Source: Margaritispora aquatica
Taxonomy: Eukaryota > Ascomycota > Leotiomycetes > Helotiales > Discinellaceae
NCBI GenBank assembly: GCA_007644065.1
Contig: VJWN01000017.1
Location: 124,001-188,000, forward strand
Direction: 5' to 3'
DNA length: 64,000 nt
The notes under the pieces are model-generated. The model saw nothing but the letters and a program-made list of their open reading frames with translations, had not been told where the DNA came from and did no database searches. Both the position numbers and the translations under genes were made by a program. Positions 11,413 through 24,365 of this stretch are shown here, in pieces (position 1 is the first letter of the stretch; every line of letters starts with the position of its first letter).

Positions 11413-13998
11413 TTGACTTGCTGTTTCTTACCAACTGATTCGGCCAGCACGAACTCCAGCAAAGCTCTGACTCGGGTAAACCCCAGTGCCTTGAACGTCA
11501 CCCTCTTTAGGACCTCGCTCCTGATCCCGAGAACATCACACCTTGGTCAAGAACGTCGGAATACGACGTTTGGAAGACCTTGTTTTAAGCGGCCTCCCGC
11601 TGAAGTCGTCGTCCTGGCTGACGAGCGCTCCCAACCTACTCACCCTGTATCCTTATCCAACTCCGACCACCCATCCACGCCGAATTCCCCCTCCCCAACC
11701 TACAGCACCAACATCTCAGCACCAAATCCCACAAACCAGCGGAATCAGGATATAGAACAGGAAAGCGATACAGGTTCTACGGCAGACAGTAACTCAGAAC
11801 CCTCGGAACCTCTCAGACCTTCCAACCAAGTCCTTGGTCGCAGGCATCGTCAAAGCTCAGAGGAAGCAGAAGAGGACGAGGAAGAGGAACAGCAGAACTC
11901 TTTCCAAGATACTCGAGACCTGCTGGGTGTGCAGACCCATCAAACCCGTCATCCACGAAAGAGAAGAAGGCAAGACCTTAGGATGAGAGCCGAGGCAGAA
12001 TCTAGCAACTCAAATGGTACAACAAGACCATTTTCAAATGGATCTGGAGCATCTCCGCTGTACAAGGCGGCACTTTCGAATTCCGCGAACGGTCGATCGG
12101 TAGCTATGAACGGGTCCACGACTACAAATGGGCATGGTGGCAAGCCAAGATCAACATACTTTGGGCATGACCGAGAAGAGACCACAAGGATATTGATACA
12201 AGCACTGGCAGATTTGGGTTACAACAATGCAGCTTCGAGTCTAAGTCAGGAGAGTGGATTCGAGCTGGAAAGCCCACCTGTGGCAAGCTTCAGAAATGCT
12301 GTCTTGCAAGGAGAATGGACAAAGGCAGAAGAGCTCTTATTCGGTGCGCCAACGGACGAGGGAGGCGTTCGAATTAATGGAAATGGTTTGGTACTTCAGG
12401 ATGGAGTGGATAGGAACGTGATGAGGTTTTGGTTACGGCAACAGAAATTTCTAGAGCTTTTAGAAAAACGAGACACTGGATCAGCTTTGATGGTCCTTCG
12501 GAGGGAGTTGACACCTCTCTATCAAGATACCACGAAACTTCATTTTCTTTCAAGGTATGAAAGTATGCAAGTGTGCAAAATCTGAGGCTCACAAAACTAC
12601 AGCTTACTGATGTGTCAATCAATCGATGATTTGAAAATGAAGGCCGACTGGGATGGTGCAAAAGGACATTCCCGAGATCAGTTACTTTCTGACCTCTCAA
12701 GTGAGTGCACGCGACTAGAGATTGTATGAAATCACTGACTTATGACCTAGAGTGGATATCGCCCTCTGTGATGCTGCCTGACAACCGCCTTGCAACACTA
12801 CTCCAGCAAGTAAAAGGACACCAAATCGAGCACTGTCTGTATCATACTGCAACAACATCACCTACATTGTATCAAGATCACTCTTGCGACCGGAATCGAT
12901 TTCCAAGGCATTCAATACTTGAACTCTCAAAGCACTCAGGAGAAGTATGGCAGGTCAAATTTTCCCATAACGGCACCATGCTCGCAAGTTCTGGTGGTGA
13001 TGGCACGTGTGTAATTTACGAAGTTGGGTCATTTGAAGTTCGACAGACATTTTCGCATCAAGACAAGGGCGTAGGTACAGTAGCATGGAGTCCGGACGAT
13101 ACCATGATTGTTACATGCTCTCAGGATAGATATGCCACTCTGTGGGATGTAAATGTGAGTGTTACTCGACAATTTGATGTCACTTGCTGATTATGTATAG
13201 ACTGGACTATTAATTCAGCGCCTTTCTCAATTTGGAGAGCCTGTCAGTAGTTGTGTATGGGCTCCCGATGGACAAACATTCGTAACAGGCTGCTTGGACA
13301 AAGAACGCAATCTGTGTCAATGGAATCTCAGAGGAGAGTTGGTTCATGATTGGAAGCAACCCCATCGAATACAGGATCTTGCGGTCTCACCAAATGGACA
13401 TTATTTGGTTGCAATGACGAACGAAACGCGAATATATGTGTACAATTTTGTCACTCGAGACCTGGAATATGAATTTGCCTCTGATGCAACGAATTGTTCT
13501 GTTGATATCAGCCACAACTCACGGTTTTTGCTGATAAATACCCTGACGGAACCTCGCATGATGGACTTGGACACACAAGACCTGGTCCGGTCGTTCCCAG
13601 CCAAACAGACAGGGGGTAGCTTTGTTATCAGGGCTAATTTTGGAGGAGCTCATGAGAGTTTTGTCGTTCATGGGAGTGAAGGTAATTTGTAATTATCTCA
13701 CTAACATGCTCTTAGCTAACAGTGAAACCAGGTGGTCAAGTTTATATCTGGCATAAAGAGACTGGAGAGCTCATTGAAAAACTTGATGCTCATGGCAAGT
13801 CCTCTTGTAATGCCGTATCATGGTCACCCACAGATCCCACCATGTTTGCCACTTGCGGCGACGATCACAAGGTCAAGATGTGAGCCACACGATTACCCTT
13901 CGCTTTTTCAAACACTGACAAAATCCAGATGGGGCAATTGGGAGACGCTCCAAAGGCATTCACTACATTCCCACGGCATCAAACCTAATGGACGGTAA
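11413..13998 (+). CDS. GID7: LisH-CTLH-WD40 protein, WDR26/Gid7 subunit of the GID/CTLH E3 ligase
   Basis: Homolog of yeast Gid7 and human WDR26, a scaffold of the GID/CTLH ubiquitin ligase that degrades gluconeogenic enzymes and other targets. Exons: 11413-12554, 12603-12700, 12751-13154, 13201-13681, 13732-13879 and 13929-13998, all phases consistent. The chain has a Ser/Pro and acidic low-complexity N-terminus, a basic patch near RHPRKRRRQD, the LisH motif (DREETTRILIQALADLGYNN), a CTLH region (SFRNAVLQGEWTKAEELLF), then WD40 repeats including HSGEVWQVKFSHNGTMLAS and YATLWDVN. The start is unresolved: 11413 is a TTG that only marks where the frame opens. The first in-frame ATG is 11983 (590 aa). 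The upstream acidic segment looks coding, so an unrecognised 5' exon may supply the true start. Confidence 0.88.
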
Positions 13999-15140
13999 CT
14001 GTTTTACTCAGCAAATGCATTGCTATGGCGCAAAGAGGGGTGGAGTCAGGTCATCGGTTGACAGGCAGGCAGACAGGCAGGCAGGCAAGAAAGACTGGAT
14101 ATGAACGCGACACGACATGGGACGTCGGACATAAGACATAGCTAGCTACTTACCTTTTAAGATATTAACACAACACAACACATCATATAACATCAAATCA
14201 AATCAACTAGCATGAGGATGGGCATCCATTACAAGGTCCCTTAGTCTGGCGAACAAAGAGAGTGTGTGTATCACATCCAGGGGTGATTAAGAGGTTGGGG
14301 GAAGCGGGAACGATTGCGGTGTGGTGTGGTGTGCTGTGGTTAGCATTTAGCATTTGGTTATCGGATTGGAAGGAGTAAGGTGCAGGCATTGTTCAGTCAC
14401 TCGGGCAACTAGGGAGGCAATCGCATGGGCAGGTAGTCCACTCTATTCTTTTACCGTACCTACCTACCTAGTTAAATACAATACATTTGTCACGTTATCA
14501 CCTTTCAAGGTCTTGGGGCGTGGAGTAAACTGGCCTTCCTTTATAGGATTTTGCGGGTTTGGTTTGGTTGGGTTGGGTTGACATTCCCTCTTCTCTCTTC
14601 TCTGTCTTCTTTGTCTTCTCTCGCAGGCAGCAGCAGTTCTTCCTACCGACCTACCTAAGAACCTACCTAAGTATCTAGAAGTACACTTCTCCCATCCTGT
14701 GCTTAGTAACAACAATATCGCAATCGCATTATGTTTGGTCACTACCAAGAAAGGAACAGCTGGATATGTTGATCTGAGATGAGTAGACTACTTGCTTGTA
14801 GTACTTGACTTGATTTCGCTCGAAGTTGATTCTGAGTTCTGATTTTTTTTTTTGATTTTTGGGTTCTGATCTTCGGGTCTGATTCTGCTGGTTTATTTCG
14901 ATTTGACGGGTTTGTTTTGGGTGCCTCGTCACATGGGTTCTCTTATCACGCTTGGAAGAGTTTAATTTTACTTCATCACGTCTTATGGGTTGAGCTTGTG
15001 CTTGTGCTCATTATTCGCTTGTCACTATCCCGCTACTTCACTGTACCCGGGTAAGGAGTTTCATCTAGCCTCAAGCATCAGTCCAAGGTAGTTTAAACTT
15101 CGTTTCGCATATCTCAATCACTAAATACGTAGATATCTAT
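13999..15140. other. Intergenic, simple-repeat rich
   Basis: About 1.1 kb between convergent genes. It holds a CAGG/CAGA tract (14061-14088), TACC/CCTA-type short repeats near 14456-14470 and 14640-14670, a GGTTT/GGGTT run near 14555-14580, and a T-run near 14845. No open frame with a recognisable motif was found. It probably contains both 3' UTRs. Confidence 0.5.
14061..14088. repeat. CAGG/CAGA microsatellite
   Basis: A short imperfect tetranucleotide tract (CAGG with one CAGA unit) just downstream of the WDR26/Gid7 gene. Read directly from the sequence; no function implied. Confidence 0.85.
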
Positions 15141-16439
15141 CTAAGCATCCACCTCATCAGCCCACGGAATTGCATCCTGCGCCCCTTTCTTCTCAACCGT
15201 CTTCCCAGCAGCTTTACACGCTCTCCTCACCACCTCGCCCAGCCAATCTTTACCCTTCTCCTGTCCATCCTGTGCGGCAACAACGGCAACTGCATAAGCG
15301 CCCACGAATGTATCGCCCGCGGCTGTGGTGTCGACCACTTTGCTGACCTTCGCTGCGGGGACAAACCCGTTCTCCTGACCCGTGGCCCAGAAAGCACCTT
15401 TAGCACCGAGCGTCACGACGACGTTTTGCACGCCTTGGGCGAGAAATGAGGACGTGACGCTGGTCCAGTCGAAGGTTGGCGAGTTGATGGTGTCGAGTGA
15501 AAGCGGTGGCGTGGAGAGGAGCGCGGCTTCGGTCTCGTTGAGAATTAGGTGCGTGATGCATGGGTAGATTGAGACGGGCAGGGGGACGGCTGGGGCGGGG
15601 TTGAGGAGTGTGGGGATTGAGGAGGCTTTTGCTGCTGTTGGAGGGAATTGGGTGTTAGTTTTATAGTTTGGTGAAGTATGTGTATTTATATGAAGTTACG
15701 AGAGACATGGATATGATTCGGCATAATGAGATGTGAGGGCTGAAATTAGAAATCACAAAAACGTACTTTCTAAAATATGCAACACCGTCTCAAGCGGAAT
15801 CTCAAGCTGGAGAATAATCACGTCTGGAAGCGGAGACCCTAGTGAGGATGGGGAAGGAAACGAAGCCGGTAACAGCGTGTGATTCGCGCCAGGAGAGAGG
15901 AGGATTCTGTTCTCGCCTGAGTCGGACTCAACGAGGATGACAGCCACGCCCGTGCTGCTTTTTGGGACGGTGAGAATACCGGAGACGTCAACCCCGGAGT
16001 CTGAGAGGCCAGAGAGAAGGCGGGGACCGAACTCATCGTCGCCGACTGCACCGAGCATTTTGACTGTTATGTCTGAGGATTTGGGTGGTGAGGAGGATGA
16101 GCTGGGTTTGGGTCTGGAGAGGCGAGCACAAGCGACTTTGGATTGTTAGCATGGATTCTGAGGTGAGAGATACACATTTAAGGCACTGAAGGAGTATAAC
16201 TAAAGTCATATGCCATAGCTTGGTATCTGAAATGTGCACTAATAGTTTCGGCTGTACAACCATATACATATGCGTGCAAGTAGTTCTCATTACTCACCAG
16301 CTTGGTTGGCTCCCTTGCCTCCAGGGCCGGTATAGAAGGAGTGTGCAGTCATTGTTTCACCTCCCTCTGGAACGTATGGAGTAAGTGTTACGAGGTCCAT
16401 GTTCAAGGAACCGATGATGGTTATAGTTTTGGGAGACAT
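15141..16439 (-). CDS. RBK1: Ribokinase (PfkB family)
   Basis: ATP:D-ribose 5-phosphotransferase of the PfkB carbohydrate kinase family, feeding ribose into the pentose phosphate pool. Exons: 16439-16298, 16135-15767 and 15634-15141, 334 aa, with introns of 162 and 132 nt, longer than most here. The N-terminal strand is TITIIGSLNMDLVTLTPYVP; the substrate-site GPGGKGANQA follows at residues 38-47. The third exon has LILNETEAALL and the anion-hole/catalytic motif DTTAAGDTFVGAY, whose Asp is the usual base. Length is normal. An in-frame upstream ATG at 16526 would add 29 residues, but MSPKTITIIG matches the family start better. It is head-to-head with VPS1, about 970 bp apart. Confidence 0.93.
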
Positions 16440-17408
16440 GTTGGGTAGTGTTGTCGACTTTGGCTCCTCGTCAGAAGTAAGGACCTGGTAACTTGATGGA
16501 TTGGTGAGACAGTTGAGATTTAACACTAATGTCTCCGAACTCGAAAAACCCGAAGAACTTGAGAGCTTTGAATCAGGAGGAAAAGTGAACTTGTGAAGTC
16601 ACTTCAAGAGAGGAGATCTCGTCAAGCTTTCGGTAATAAGTCTTGCCAAGCCTTTTATAAATGCTTCTCTCTTCTGGTCAGGGTCGGTTCGTTCGTTGTC
16701 CAGCTCACGTGATTTGGGAGTAGATTTCCTTTATGTTGATGCCTGGTTGGGAGATGGATGAATATTGATGTGTGACGCGTAAAAGGGGGCTTTGTGAGAC
16801 TTGTTAACTCTTTTAGATCTTGGACTGTTGAAGAGAGTACTCGAAATTCATTCAACAAAATCGTATAAGAGGTAAACAAGAAATAGACACTTCCCAAGCT
16901 ACCTTACCTTACACGATTCATCCAGCAGTCGTCACAAGCCTTGCTCGTTCCTTGACCTTTAAAGTTTCAACAATCTGTCTATTCTGAATACTGAATAACA
17001 CATGCAAAACACAGAATACCAAGAGCTATAACATACTTTCGACTCACTGAACTATCTACTCGTGAATTTGATCCTACAATAATCAGTCACAAATAGCTGC
17101 ATCGTTTAGAGTTCCAGGTGTTTGTCGAGAACGATCTTCTGACGACCGTGGCCGTGGCAGTGCAAGGATCAAGCCACATCCCAAACGAACCCGCCCCAAC
17201 TTGCCTTGCGTACCTCAACTCAACTCAACCCCAAAAGGTTCCAGGTTACGGGTTACTTTGTATGCAGATAGATGCCCTTTCAGCAACCATCAACATTTCC
17301 CACGAGGCCACCACAAAACGCTGCACAATAATACTACCTCTGCTACTCCTGACCAAGCTGCAACTATCTAGCAACCTCTGCCATTACTGCTACATTTCCT
17401 GAGCATCT
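16440..17408. other. Divergent promoter region of ribokinase and VPS1
   Basis: About 970 bp between two divergently transcribed genes. The frame at 17118-17402 reads almost to the VPS1 start but has no motif, so it is taken as leader or chance. No other feature was recognised. Confidence 0.5.
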
Positions 17409-19766
17409 ATGAACATGTCGTCCTCCGCCGCGGGCGGTATCTCAGACCCTGGTCTTATAACGTCAGTCTCCTGAATTGTGCCTTTGCGCCAGCTTGCTAA
17501 TATACTCCGCAGATTGGTGAACAAGCTCCAGGATGTCTTCACGACTGTCGGCGTACAGAATCCTATCGATTTACCGCAAATAGTGGTGGTGGGTAGTCAG
17601 TCGAGTGGAAAGAGTTCCGTGTTGGAGAACATTGTCGGTCGAGATTTGTGAGCTGGCAACTTCCCCAGATTTTCAAGACAAAGCTGACCACGTAGCTTAC
17701 CTCGAGGAACCGGTATTGTGACTCGACGGCCGCTGGTATTGCAGCTCATCAACAGGCAACCTACGGCCGCAAAGGCAAATGGTGTTAAGACGGAGGAGCT
17801 GGTCTTAGGTGGTGATAAGGAAGCAAACGCTGATGAGTGGGGCGAGTTCCTCCACATTCCTTCGCAAAAGTTCTACGACTTCAACAAGATCCGAGAGGAG
17901 ATTGTGAAGGAGACGGAAGCAAAGACTGGTCGCAATGCCGGAATCTCGCCCGCACCGATCAACTTGCGCATATACTCTCCAAATGTTCTCACACTTACGC
18001 TGGTCGATTTACCCGGTCTCACCAAAGTGCCAGTCGGTGATCAGCCAAGAGATATTGAGAGGCAGATTAAGGAGATGGTCCTGAAGCAAATTCAGAAGCC
18101 AAATGCCATCATTTTGGCTGTTACTGGAGCGAATACCGATTTGGCCAATTCAGATGGATTAAAGCTGGCACGAGAGGTCGATCCAGAGGGACAACGAACT
18201 ATTGGTGTACTGACTAAGGTCGATTTGATGGATGATGGTACTGATGTCGTGGATATTCTTGCTGGACGAATTATTCCCCTCCGACTAGGATACGTACCTG
18301 TGGTTAACAGAGGACAGCGGGATATTGACAACAAAAAGGCCATTACCGCAGCTCTTGAGAACGAGAAGAACTTCTTCGAGAACCACAAGGCATACAGGAA
18401 TAAGAGCTCGTACTGCGGAACTCCATACCTGGCAAGGAAGCTTAATCTCATTTTGATGATGCACATCAAGCAGACTCTACCAGATATCAAGCAGCGCATC
18501 TCAGCATCTCTTCAAAAATACACCCAAGAATTGTTAGGTCTTGGCGACTCCATGCTTGGAAATAGCGCAAATATTGTACTCAACATAATTACAGAATTCT
18601 CGAACGAATGGAGAACTGTTCTGGAGGGTAATAACACGGAGCTGTCGAGCGTGGAATTGTCTGGAGGTGCTAGAATCAGTTTTGTTTTCCACGAATTATA
18701 CGCCAATGGTGTGAAAGCGGTGGATCCATTTGATCAGGTCAAGGATATCGATATCAGAACCATTCTGTACAATTCCTCGGGATCATCCCCAGCACTTTTC
18801 GTTGGAACGACAGCGTTTGAATTGATTGTCAAGCAACAAATCAAGCGATTGGAAGACCCAAGTTTGAAGTGTGTCTCCTTGGTATACGACGAGTTGGTTC
18901 GGATCCTTACACAATTACTCGGCAAACAACTTTTCAGAAGATACCCTGGATTGAAGGAGAAGTTTCATCAGGTTGTCATTAGCTTTTTCAAAAAGGTCAT
19001 GGACCCCACCAACAAGCTGGTCAAGGATCTGGTCGCAATGGAATCCTGCTACATCAACACCGGCCATCCCGATTTTCTCAATGGTCATAGGGTCGGTTAA
19101 TCCCTATCCTTTTGTAGGTTCAGAACTAATCTATTCATAGGCAATGGCCATTGTCAATGAGAAACACAACGCAGCTAAGCCAGTACAAGTCGATCCCAAG
19201 ACTGGGAAACCAATGCCTGCTTCAGCAACCCCAGCACGAACTGCGAGCCCCACAATGGATGGTTTGAACGATGCGAATGGTGGCTTCTTTGGCAGCTTTT
19301 TTGCATCAAAGAACAAAAAGAAGATGGCAGCCATGGACGCCCCACCTCCAACTCTTAAGGCGTCTGGAACTTTGTCTGAGAGGGAAGCAATTGAAGTTGA
19401 GGTCATCAGTGAGTTCTGAAATTGTCTAATAATTCCAAGACCCTGCTAATATAGCCAGAACTTCTCATCAACTCATACTACAACATCGTTAAGAGGACAA
19501 TGATTGACATGGTTCCAAAAGCCATCATGCTTAACCTTGTACAGTACGTTTAGCCCTGACTCATCTCCACTTAAACTTAAAAACTAACATTCTCAAGGTT
19601 CACCAAGGATGAGATGCAGCGCGAACTCCTCGAGAACATGTACAGAACCGACACCCTTGACGAGCTTCTCAAAGAAAGTGATTACACCGTTCGCCGGAGA
19701 AAGGAATGCCAACAAATGGTCGAGTCTCTCTCACGAGCCAACGAGATCGTCAGCCAGGTGCAATAG
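17409..19766 (+). CDS. vps1: Dynamin-like GTPase Vps1 (vacuolar protein sorting)
   Basis: Large GTPase that drives membrane scission in Golgi-to-vacuole sorting, endocytosis and peroxisome fission. Exons: 17409-17461, 17513-17647, 17696-19091, 19141-19408, 19459-19543 and 19598-19766, 701 aa; all five introns are 48-54 nt with matching phases. The G1 motif GSQSSGKSS lies at about residues 45-53, the switch-I Thr region is [13 protein letters not shown]3 is DLPG and G4 is TKVD. A middle domain and stalk follow, ending with the conserved [16 protein letters not shown] variable Pro/Ala/Ser insert bears [15 protein letters not shown], and the GTPase effector domain runs from [20 protein letters not shown] to the end. 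Start: ATG 17409, with a second ATG two codons later; either would serve. Confidence 0.96.
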
Positions 19767-20266
19767 ACTGGGCATGATTTTCGAGCTTTTCTCCCAATAA
19801 TTAGAATGCGCACGCGATCGAACGATCCTTGGACAAGACATAGTCAGGGGTTGGGATTACGGTAGCTTGTTTACAACCAATGAATCGACAGAACTCTTTC
19901 CCCACACATTCGGAGCATCTATTTTTGAACCAAGACACACATACCATTTGAGAGAGGCACTTTTAGGCGAAATAGGGCAGAGAGGCAGGGATATAATGAA
20001 TGGATGGATGGACAATCATGTTGTGGTGTTGGTGTTGGTGGTGGTGGTTGTGGAAATTTGTATGTAGAATGCGGTGGTTTTTTCGGAGCGTGAGAGAACT
20101 AGTGGGGATAGGATGGATGGTCGGATATGTTTTGGCTCGGTGCTCGGTGCTCGGTTTGGTTTGCAAGCAGACGGTGGAAAGCAAGCTAGCAAGCAAGACG
20201 AGACAGAACAGACACAGAGACAGAGATAGAGACAGCGAAATCGGAGAGATGTTGATTTGCATAGTT

Positions 20267-20307
20267 CCTACCTACCTCCCTACCTACATACCTACCTACA
20301 TACTTAC
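20267..20307. repeat. CCTA/TACC tetranucleotide array
   Basis: Imperfect tandem CCTA/TACC units interrupted by CATA variants. Similar short motifs recur near 14460, 14650 and 21590 of this window. Confidence 0.8.
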
Positions 20308-20869
20308 CAAACCCACCTGACCTTCTGACTTGCCTTGTGTTGGTTTTTACTTTTACTCCCTTTCTCCTGCCTGCCTGTCTGTCTCTGCATGCATACATGC
20401 GATATTTACAATTTCCTCACCACGACCTACCAGACCAACCCATCGATAGGTAAGATCTTCCTCCTTGTCGAATCACAACACAACGAACGCACTCTATTCT
20501 TGACTTTCACCCACAAGACATGAACCTCAACCTCAGTCCCAAGCTCAAAGTCCTCCGATTCCTATTGTTCCAGGCAAGTAGGAGGTGAGTAAGTACATGC
20601 GTACGTCGATGAGATGCTCTTGTTGGTTTGTTTGATCACTGTGTTTGTTTTGGTTTCATCTTACCTCACACTGCGTTGCGTTGCCTTGTATGCATGTACG
20701 TATGAATGCATGATACGCTACCTACACTACCTACGTAATTGTGAGATCTTACAGACAGACAGCTCGACTAGCTGACTGTCTGAATACTCGCTTCGGTAGG
20801 AGTCGTGAATCCGACATCAATACCGACGCCAACACCAATGCGATGCATCGCTCTCCATGTCTGGAAATA

Positions 20870-20883
20870 GGGGGGGGGGGGGG
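20870..20883. repeat. Homopolymer G tract (14 G)
   Basis: An uninterrupted run of 14 G followed by a purine-rich AGAGGGG stretch. Homopolymers of this length are also common assembly-error sites. Confidence 0.85.
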
Positions 20884-23800
20884 AGAGGGGTAAATTTCAA
20901 ATTTTTGGGGCACTTTTTGCATTTGTCGAGTGGAATGAGAAAGGAGATGAGGAAGGGGGTTAGATGGTGGTGAGGGAGGTCTATCGTTTTCAAATATTCA
21001 TTCATTCATTCATTTTTCCTATTCAGGTATTTCGATGTCGGAGATTCGAGATCCTATGAGATTGGAGACTTGTCTTCCTTAATTACATAAAGTATCTGTC
21101 TAAGTATTCACTTGATATTGGTCTAACCAGTACGAGGTTTCATTGCGAAAAGGTCTCGAAGTCATGTTTGTTTTCACTCTCTCGTTCCGCATCTCATTCA
21201 TTGAACCACCCACGACATCCACTATCAAGTCTACGATTTAATAGCTCACTCGCCATAATGAAATATGAATTTTCCCCGTTCTTTTCTGCTTCCCGCTATC
21301 TGTCACAATCCCGACTCCAACCGTTGCTCACAAATCATGGGTCACGGGTCACAAGAAAAAGGCGGACCGCGGAGATGCAAATCGCACAATTGGGAGGAGG
21401 TAGGGACAGACAGATCGTCTGTATTGTGTACGTGATTAATAGACCTGTAGGCAACAATTATATTCCCACTTACAATCCGCACTCCGTATTCCGTACAAGT
21501 ACGACTCGGAATAATAGATCGTAGATACGTCCCGCTTCCGTATTCCGTCTGCATTAAATATTTCGATTGCTGCCTCAGGTTCCTATCTACCTACGCGGTA
21601 TCCCGCACTCAGTGCATTGTGATGTGATGAGATTCTGGAAGTGGTGCTCATCGTCAAGTAGCACATTGTACAGTAGAAACCCATCGGGCTTTTCATGGGC
21701 TCGGTGGTCGGTATATTTCAGTTAAACCGTGGCACAAGATCAGCAACGGCAAGCGAGCGAGCGGGCAGAGGAATTGATTTCAGTTTCGATTCAAAGAACA
21801 CAGAGAGATCGAACGAGTGGTGAGGTGAGGCGACACATTAGTATCCAACGAACATGCAGTGTATTGTTGACTGCCTTCCCGAACACTTTAAATATGTGGA
21901 AAGTAACAACTAGCAACCTCCCTTACCAAATCATCTTTCCGTGTCCACGCCTCAGCGGTGAAGGTCAATGGTGAAGTGGTAAGCGGAGCAGAGATGGATG
22001 AGGCGATGCAGCCAAGGCAATTGACAGCGGGAAATTTATGCAAAACGAAGAGAACACCACGACCGCCACCACGATCTGTGGCATGTGCGGAAGCCCGCCG
22101 ACAGATGCGATGGGGGAGCACATAGATCTGGTACGTAGCCTTGCATTTCTTGCCCTCGAGGGAGAATCAGTTGGATGGTTAGGACGTGAGGACCTGATAT
22201 TGGTACTGTGTTCCATATGCAGACGAGAATAACATGAGAGGAGAAGGTTGCCAGAAGGCTTGCGAACTGATAATTTGAAATTTGGTAGAGAGACCGGCAG
22301 TGGTGTCGTATTGTTGTTGATTGGGTGGTCGTCTCTGTTGGTATTCGTTCTGACCGCTATTCCCACTATTGGTTGCTGCGGGCTTGTGGAGACGTCCATT
22401 TTGGTGACAGTCGCTGAGCCACAGGTTTGTCGGGCAAACCTCGTTATCGAAAGCAAGCAGGCTGATTTGCAAATCCAAATATACTTTCAATTATTTTCTG
22501 TTTGCAGATTCAGATTCGAATTTCGATTCAGATTCAGATTCTGCTTTCTAATTCTGCATCTCCTTCTCCTGCATGTTGTTACTCCTGGGGTCCACATTTT
22601 CGCGATCGATTGTGAACCAATGGATGGGAGAAGTACGAGACGGGGAATATTGATCTGTGCCGTAACGGGAACGCAGATCGATCGTAAGGAAAGGGAACCC
22701 TTCGCGTAGCCTTGTCATAGGGCATGGGCAGGGTCCTATTGTTGCACGTACGGAGGTACCTTCGATGGGAGAGTGCACTTCTCAATCTCCACTGCATCTA
22801 TGTATAGCAAAAGTGAAGATCCAAGGGAGCAATAGAGAGCCAACGAGAGGGAGAAGAGTGCACTCCACTAAACAACCAGCTACCCGGATTCCGCTTCACA
22901 ATACCAGTGCGTGCTCGCCTCTTCAATCCCATGCTATGCCATGCTGCCGCACGGAGGTGACACATGTTTGCGCGGACCGTCTGGCAGGCCAAGCGTTGAC
23001 GAAGAATGCCATGCAATGCGAAACAAGGCCATGCAAAAGTGAGGATCGAAAATGGAATCATAGGTTCGAACTTGAACGGAGCAATGACAGCAACCAATCC
23101 TCTAGCCCTTCCTCTTGACGTGCAATCTAGTTTCCGCAATCTCTTTCCACTGGCCAAGTAGTGCGATTGAACGTGGTAGGATGTGAGAGAGCAGCTGTGC
23201 GTGTTTGAGATCGAAGCCTAGATAAGCTGTTGTAGCTATTGCATGGCGCAATGGAAGAGCGTTAGTTTTTTTTACGACTGTTGCTCTTTCCGTCGTGACA
23301 GCTGGCCTTTGATCTGGGGTGTTCGAATCAATGGGTTGGACGGGGGAGAGCCCTAAATGAGGCGTTTCGGGTGCCTGCCGGTACATGAAATGGAAGCCCT
23401 GACAAGCGTGTTTGCTGTGCGACATTGGAAGCTTCTTGTCTTTGATGTCGCTTCTAATGCACTGTAAAGGTTTTGTGGGGTCGCTGAGGACGTGGTGCCT
23501 CGTGCAAAATATCAAGAGGGTACTTAAGGCGTGTGAATGGCCGTTAGAAAATAGGAGGTAGGTTCCAGTAATCAGCCGCACAGTTCCACGCCGAGACATA
23601 CTATCGATTCTGCAGAACATTCGGACCCTGCCACAGCTGACGACGGTATTGTTGAGGGTCCAAGTGTGGCGTAGACAGACTACTAAAATCCGTTGCTTTT
23701 TCCTCGTCTGCCGGTTTGACAAGCGAGGGGGGGTGTCCTGAATAGGGAGCTAGAACTTTGTTTATCTGTGAAGGAGAAATAGATATAAGAAGCAGGCAAA

Positions 23801-24365
23801 GCCGAAAGCAACATGGCAGTAGCAATCCAAGAACTCTCAATCAACAGACCAAACTCCAAAAATTCCAATATGCAGCAGACACAAGCATCCGGACACTTCG
23901 CAAGAATGGCGATCTCAATCAACACTTCTCTTCCAAACGACATGTCGCGAAGCGATCCTCCTTCCCCTCACCCAAGTCCTCCACCTCCACCTCCCAGCCC
24001 CTCAAGAAGAATTGAATTTGCCGAGAAGGATATTTGAAGAAGGTGAATAACTCCCGAATTTTGGCCTCGTTGAACGGCGACACTGATCAGTTCTTCAAGA
24101 AGTCGCAAAGACTCCCAACAACAGCATCAGAATATCCCAGATACAACAGCTCGGTAGCACGTCACCCCCACAACTCAGCACACTAGAATAAACAAGGAGG
24201 AAATTTGAAGTGGCAGATAGGAGGAAACATTGGACGGAATTGCAAGCAACGAAATTTGGAGGAAGAATGATTGATGTGTACCCTGGAGATACACTTCCTT
24301 TCATTTGAGATAGCGGATAGAGAATTAGACCGGGAGTGTTGGGGACAAATGGTGGTGGAAATGCA

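Larger units (their letters stand above)
19767..24365. other. 4.6 kb without a supported gene; simple repeats
   Basis: The longest gap in the window. It contains TACC/CCTA arrays (20267-20307), CTGC/CTGT runs near 20370, a G-tract (20870-20883), ATTC repeats near 21000, and AGATTC-like repeats near 22505-22545. Open frames occur (21729-22700 on both strands, 23102-23722 minus, 23758-24015 plus) but none has a family motif or a believable exon chain. The 23758-24015 plus frame resumes, in the same phase after one TGA, to a stop near 24184; that could be a decayed gene or chance. The segment nearest 24365 is 3' to the CoA-transferase gene. Non-coding RNAs cannot be excluded. Confidence 0.45.

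Noticed and set aside
23243..23340. tRNA-like stretch: A-box-like TGGCGCAATGG and B-box-like GTTCGAATC with partial acceptor pairing
   Set aside because: The T-arm stem flanking TTCGAAT does not pair, the anticodon arm is unclear, and a T-run interrupts the body. Treated as chance.
23102..23722. 206-codon minus-strand ORF
   Set aside because: Composition is random-like with many Arg/Thr/His and no domain or splice support.
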